Assembly: GCF_042680805.1 (NCBI RefSeq)
Contig: NZ_JBHUEM010000010.1
Span: 1 to 7,945 of the forward strand
Reading direction: 5' to 3'
DNA: 7,945 nt
Origin: Bacillus_CJ salitolerans
Lineage (GTDB): Bacteria; Bacillota; Bacilli; Bacillales; SA4
The translations under genes and the position numbers were made by a program. The notes under the pieces were generated by a model, which was given only the letters and a program-made list of their open reading frames with translations, did not search any database and was not told the DNA's origin. Below are positions 6,061 through 7,945 of this stretch, in pieces (positions within the stretch are counted from its first letter, which is position 1; every line of letters begins with the position of its first letter).

Positions 6061-6082
6061 GTGTATTAATTGGTTCATACAC
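6061..6082. promoter_or_regulatory. Operator 2, inverted repeat just after the start point
   Basis: A 22-bp dyad of the same length and half-site pattern as operator 1: GTGTATTAA on one side and CATACAC on the other, so GTGTAT/ATACAC is shared. Its start is 27 bp from that of operator 1. It lies just after the predicted transcription start. Just beyond it is a perfect AT palindrome TTAAATTAATTTAA (6042-6055) in the leader. Confidence 0.75.
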
Positions 6083-6087
6083 TGTGA

Positions 6088-6109
6088 GTGTATTATATGG
6101 GTAATACAC
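6088..6109. promoter_or_regulatory. Operator 1, inverted repeat overlapping the -10
   Basis: A 22-bp dyad with perfect 8-bp half-sites GTGTATTA and TAATACAC and a 6-bp centre. It covers the -10 and most of the -10/-35 spacer, so binding would exclude RNA polymerase. It is a likely site for the adjacent GntR protein, supported by the second copy at 6061-6082. Confidence 0.8.
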
Positions 6110-6121
6110 TAGGGTTGTCAA
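6092..6121 (-). promoter_or_regulatory. Sigma-A promoter of the GntR-ABC operon
   Basis: On the minus strand, TTGACA (6116-6121) is followed after 18 bp by TATAAT (6092-6097); both hexamers are perfect consensus. The predicted start is near 6084, about 64 nt before the GntR ATG. A promoter this strong with operators on it implies tight repression. Confidence 0.88.
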
Positions 6122-6158
6122 TCCCTCCCATGTAATTTTATTTTGAGGTAAACAAGTG

Positions 6159-6190
6159 TTTAACTCTCCCATGGTAGTGGAGTTGCAACT
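6159..6190 (+). promoter_or_regulatory. MerR-type promoter-like dyad (probably decayed)
   Basis: TTAACT (6160-6165) is a possible -35, followed by a 19-bp stretch with the dyad CTCC (6166-6169) and GGAG (6179-6182), then GCAACT in the -10 position. An overlong 19-bp spacer filled by a CTCC/GGAG dyad is the hallmark of promoters controlled by MerR-family regulators. The -10 is poor, so the promoter may be dead. It is divergent from the GntR operon promoter. Confidence 0.4.
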
Positions 6191-6200
6191 TTTATCTGTG

Positions 6201-6264
6201 AAGGGGGAGGAACACAATCTACCGAGAGGTAGAAAGGTTTCCCTCTACTCGACATATTGAATAA
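6201..6264 (+). pseudogene. Possible remnant of a small gene with lost start codon
   Basis: A very strong RBS (AAGGGGGAGG, 6201-6210) is followed at ideal distance (6 nt) not by ATG but by ATC (6217-6219). The frame then reads IYREVERFPSTRHIE and stops at TAA 6262-6264. The peptide recalls the start of MerR proteins (MYRIGEVA..., then STRT.R) with deletions, and a MerR-type dyad lies just upstream, but fifteen codons are too few to prove it. The RNA can also fold CTACC/GGTAG with a GAGA loop (6219-6232). Confidence 0.3.
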
Positions 6265-6270
6265 CAAAAT

Positions 6271-6292
6271 GGGATCAGCAGCTGCTGATCCC
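6271..6292. terminator. Perfect 22-bp palindrome, bidirectional terminator-like
   Basis: GGGATCAGCAG is followed directly by its reverse complement CTGCTGATCCC. As RNA this is a 9-bp stem with a 4-nt loop. T-rich tracts follow on both strands (TTATTCTTT on plus, ATTTTGTTATT on minus). It ends the remnant transcript at 6201-6264 and would shield the GntR operon from readthrough. Confidence 0.7.
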
Positions 6293-6298
6293 TTATTC

Positions 6299-6325
6299 TT
6301 TAATGGGTCTTTTAGTTCAATAAGG
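6299..6325 (+). repeat. Copy C of the short dispersed motif
   Basis: It begins TTTAATGGG and ends AGTTCAATAAGG, aligning without gaps to 1591-1617. It sits directly after the palindrome and before the Imm11-like remnant. Confidence 0.5.
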
Positions 6326-6365
6326 GCATGATAAAATAAAGAGAAAAAATGTGGTTGGTGTTCAT

Positions 6366-6890
6366 ATGAAATATTATAAATTGCTTCTTGATGATAGTAA
6401 TCAAACCGGTATGCTTTTGTAATGATAGTAAAGGATTTGAGCAATACCACCTCATAGAAGGAAAGTTCATAAAACATTGGAATGAGGGTTTAACCTTTTA
6501 CTTCTACACAGACGATGGTAGCGAGCAGACCGATTACTTAGCAAACAATTTGGGTTGGTTTCTTGTTTCGGATAAATTAAAAAGTTTGTTAACAGAAATT
6601 GATAAAAGTGATATTCAGTATCTCCCAGTAAGAGTTGTTAACATAAAGGACAATTCTATAATAAAAGGTTATTCTGTCGCGAATGCACTTAGCGTATTGG
6701 GTGTATTGAATCTGGAACATTCCGATAATAGCGTAATTGAAGCTGATGAAGATAATGTGCAGTAACTGATTATCATATATTTAAAATTAAAGGTTTCAAA
6801 ATACCTATGTTTGTTTCAGAAATATGTAAAGATGCTTTCTTAAAACAAGGGATTACTGGATGCGATTTTTTAGAAGTAAAAACAATCTAA
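6366..6890 (+). pseudogene. Imm11-type (DUF1629) immunity protein, broken
   Basis: Three frames together read like one protein of this family. The N terminus MKYYKLLLDDSNQT starts at ATG 6366 and would stop at 6420. The frame then shifts by one near 6405-6415 into CNDSKGFEQYHLIEG, then FIKHWNEGLTFYFYTDDG, TDYLANNLGWFLVSDKL, IQYLPVRVVN and GYSVANALSVLGVLNLEHSD, ending at 6765. The C terminus continues in the first frame from 6768 as DYHIFKIKGFKIPMFVSEIC, then GITGCDFLEVKTI, with TAA at 6888-6890. From memory of the family, about 15 residues appear to be missing at the second junction. Such proteins neutralise polymorphic toxins of contact- or secretion-dependent systems; no toxin gene is seen here. 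The start has only a weak RBS. Inactive as read. Confidence 0.75.
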
Positions 6891-6960
6891 TCTTCAACTA
6901 TTGGGGGCACTTCTTGAATAAGCGAAATAAGGCTGGGACATAACTAGCTTCTCTATATGA

Positions 6961-6996
6961 AAAAAAGTGAAATCGTGTCATCGATTTCACTTTTTT
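6961..6996. terminator. Bidirectional terminator after the IS1182 transposase
   Basis: A perfect 15-bp stem AAAAAAGTGAAATCG/CGATTTCACTTTTTT with a 6-nt loop gives a T run after the stem on both strands. It lies 35 bp after the transposase stop and would also block transcription leaving or entering the element. Confidence 0.85.
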
Positions 6997-7030
6997 CATT
7001 AGTTTTCAGTTATGTGCGGACAAGACCTTC

Positions 7031-7945
7031 TCATCTTGCCGCATATTTTCGTATATTCACGGCCATTAATGCGAGGCCGATCTCGTTTTCAACTTTCAAT
7101 TTTCCACGTACTGAAAGTCGAGTGAAACCTAAATTAGCCTTCAAGAATCCAAAAACTGGCTCCACGTCCATTTTACGTTGGCGGTAAATGGCAGCCGTTT
7201 CTTCATCTGAAAGCTTCGTTCTCACATATTCTTTTTGTTGTTCCCATTTCTCATTAATCAGGAGTTGGCGATTTTTCCCTTCTTGCGCTTTCGTACAGTT
7301 TTTACGAAGTGGACAGCCCGTACAGTCCTCACACTCATAGACTTTGAACGTACGCTCGAATCCTGTTTTATCCGTGCGAACCGAATGATATTTAAATTGA
7401 ACTGGTTGCTGATTTGGACAGGTGTAGCTATCACTTTCCTCATCATAGGCCCAATTGCTCGATTTGAACGGGTCGTTTTTGTATTTTTTCTTTTGTTCAT
7501 TTAAATAATGACCATACGTAATGAGTGGTGTACGCTTGCGTTTTGAAAGAATATCATCGTAATTTTGCTCACTTCCATAGCCCGCATCCGCAACGATATG
7601 TTCTGGTAATGTAAAGAACTGACCCTCGATTTGATCAAGGAAGGGAATGAGTGTTTTCGTATCCGTTGGGTTTGGAAAAATGCCGTACGCCAGTGTAAAT
7701 TGTCCTTCTGTCGCCACCTGAAGGTTATAGCCTGCTTTGAGTTGCCCGTTTTTCATATAATCATCTTTCATTCGCATAAAAGTCGCATCTTTGTCCGTTT
7801 TGGAATAACTGTTACGTGGTCCAAAAATCTCAAAGTCCTCGACGTACTTCTGCTTACGCTCAATCCAATCATACACTTGTTTCACGACTTGTTTCGGCGT
7901 TTTTCGTTCCCGACGTAACTCTTTACGCCTAGAGACATCATCGGA
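7031..7945 (-). CDS. IS1182-family transposase, C-terminal part
   Basis: The frame is open from the window edge to TGA at 7031-7033, giving 304 residues without a start; a GTG at 7885 is internal. Counting from that GTG, VADAGYGSEQNYD holds the second catalytic aspartate (D100). EPVFGFLKANLGFTRLSVRG holds the catalytic glutamate (E242). Between them is a cysteine cluster (C156, C185, C188, C191, C197; ECEDCTGCPLRKNC) typical of this family and probably zinc-binding. The first aspartate and the N-terminal DNA-binding part should lie outside the window. No frameshift is seen in this part. By eye it is richer in G and C than the adjoining Imm11 remnant, as expected of a recent arrival. Confidence 0.92.
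   Translation of the reverse strand, partial: SDDVSRRKELRRERKTPKQVVKQVYDWIERKQKYVEDFEIFGPRNSYSKTDKDATFMRMKDDYMKNGQLKAGYNLQVATEGQFTLAYGIFPNPTDTKTLIPFLDQIEGQFFTLPEHIVADAGYGSEQNYDDILSKRKRTPLITYGHYLNEQKKKYKNDPFKSSNWAYDEESDSYTCPNQQPVQFKYHSVRTDKTGFERTFKVYECEDCTGCPLRKNCTKAQEGKNRQLLINEKWEQQKEYVRTKLSDEETAAIYRQRKMDVEPVFGFLKANLGFTRLSVRGKLKVENEIGLALMAVNIRKYAAR

Larger units (their letters stand above)
6931..7945 (-). mobile_element. IS1182-family element, one end, partial at window edge
   Basis: The transposase reads in from the right edge and its 3' flank ends in GGCTGGGACATAAC (6931-6944), a terminal sequence common in IS1182-family elements of Bacillales; I place the outer end near 6931 from that motif alone. 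Next to it ACATAACT (6938-6945) pairs with AGTTATGT (7008-7015), enclosing the terminator hairpin. The other end lies beyond the window, so the terminal repeat and target duplication cannot be checked. Confidence 0.75.

Noticed and set aside
6160..6477. Minus-strand ORF of 105 residues
   Set aside because: It runs antisense through the palindrome and the Imm11 remnant, has no RBS, and its composition looks non-coding.
7258..7500. Overlapping ORFs inside the IS1182 transposase
   Set aside because: The DDE and cysteine motifs are in the main minus-strand frame; the others are shadows.
1..7945. CRISPR array, tRNA, rRNA or riboswitch
   Set aside because: No regularly spaced repeats, cloverleaf-like segments or known riboswitch cores were seen.

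Overview
This is low-GC, AT-rich Firmicute DNA, most likely from a member of the Bacillaceae. The evidence is strong AAGGAGG-type ribosome binding sites, a YtrA-like GntR regulator heading an ABC operon, an ECF sigma factor, a small YjcZ-like hydrophobic ORF, and IS3- and IS1182-family elements typical of that group. The identification rests on sequence character only; no search was run.

Layout. Positions 20-1422 are a complete IS3-family element with two overlapping reading frames, a textbook -1 frameshift site and an unusually structured noncoding tail. Positions 1423-2050 are debris: the 3' end of a membrane-protein ORF cut by the IS edge, a tiny single-helix membrane peptide gene with an in-frame stop, and a terminator, followed by sequence with no gene. 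A small hydrophobic ORF lies on the minus strand at 2053-2199. Positions 2262-6121, all on the minus strand, are one operon read in the order GntR regulator, ABC ATPase, ABC membrane subunit, membrane-anchored 406-residue protein of unknown function, ECF sigma factor. The sigma gene carries a frameshift. A near-consensus promoter with two 22-bp inverted repeats, probable operators of the GntR protein, sits upstream of the regulator. On the plus strand, 6150-6292 holds a MerR-type promoter-like dyad, a strong RBS without a start codon and a perfect 22-bp palindrome that looks like a terminator. Positions 6366-6890 are a broken gene of the Imm11 (DUF1629) immunity-protein type. The window ends in the 3' part of an IS1182-family transposase on the minus strand, reaching its probable terminus near 6931.

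How it fits together. The ABC operon is the only intact functional module besides the IS3 element. It resembles the YtrA-controlled ABC systems of Bacillus: the regulator probably represses its own operon until an envelope signal appears, and the ATPase and six-helix membrane subunit form the transporter. The anchored extracytoplasmic protein is an accessory of unknown role, and the distal sigma factor would have linked the system to a wider regulon but appears inactive. The flanks show repeated insertion and decay: two IS elements, four or more broken genes, and a short sequence motif recurring at the seams.
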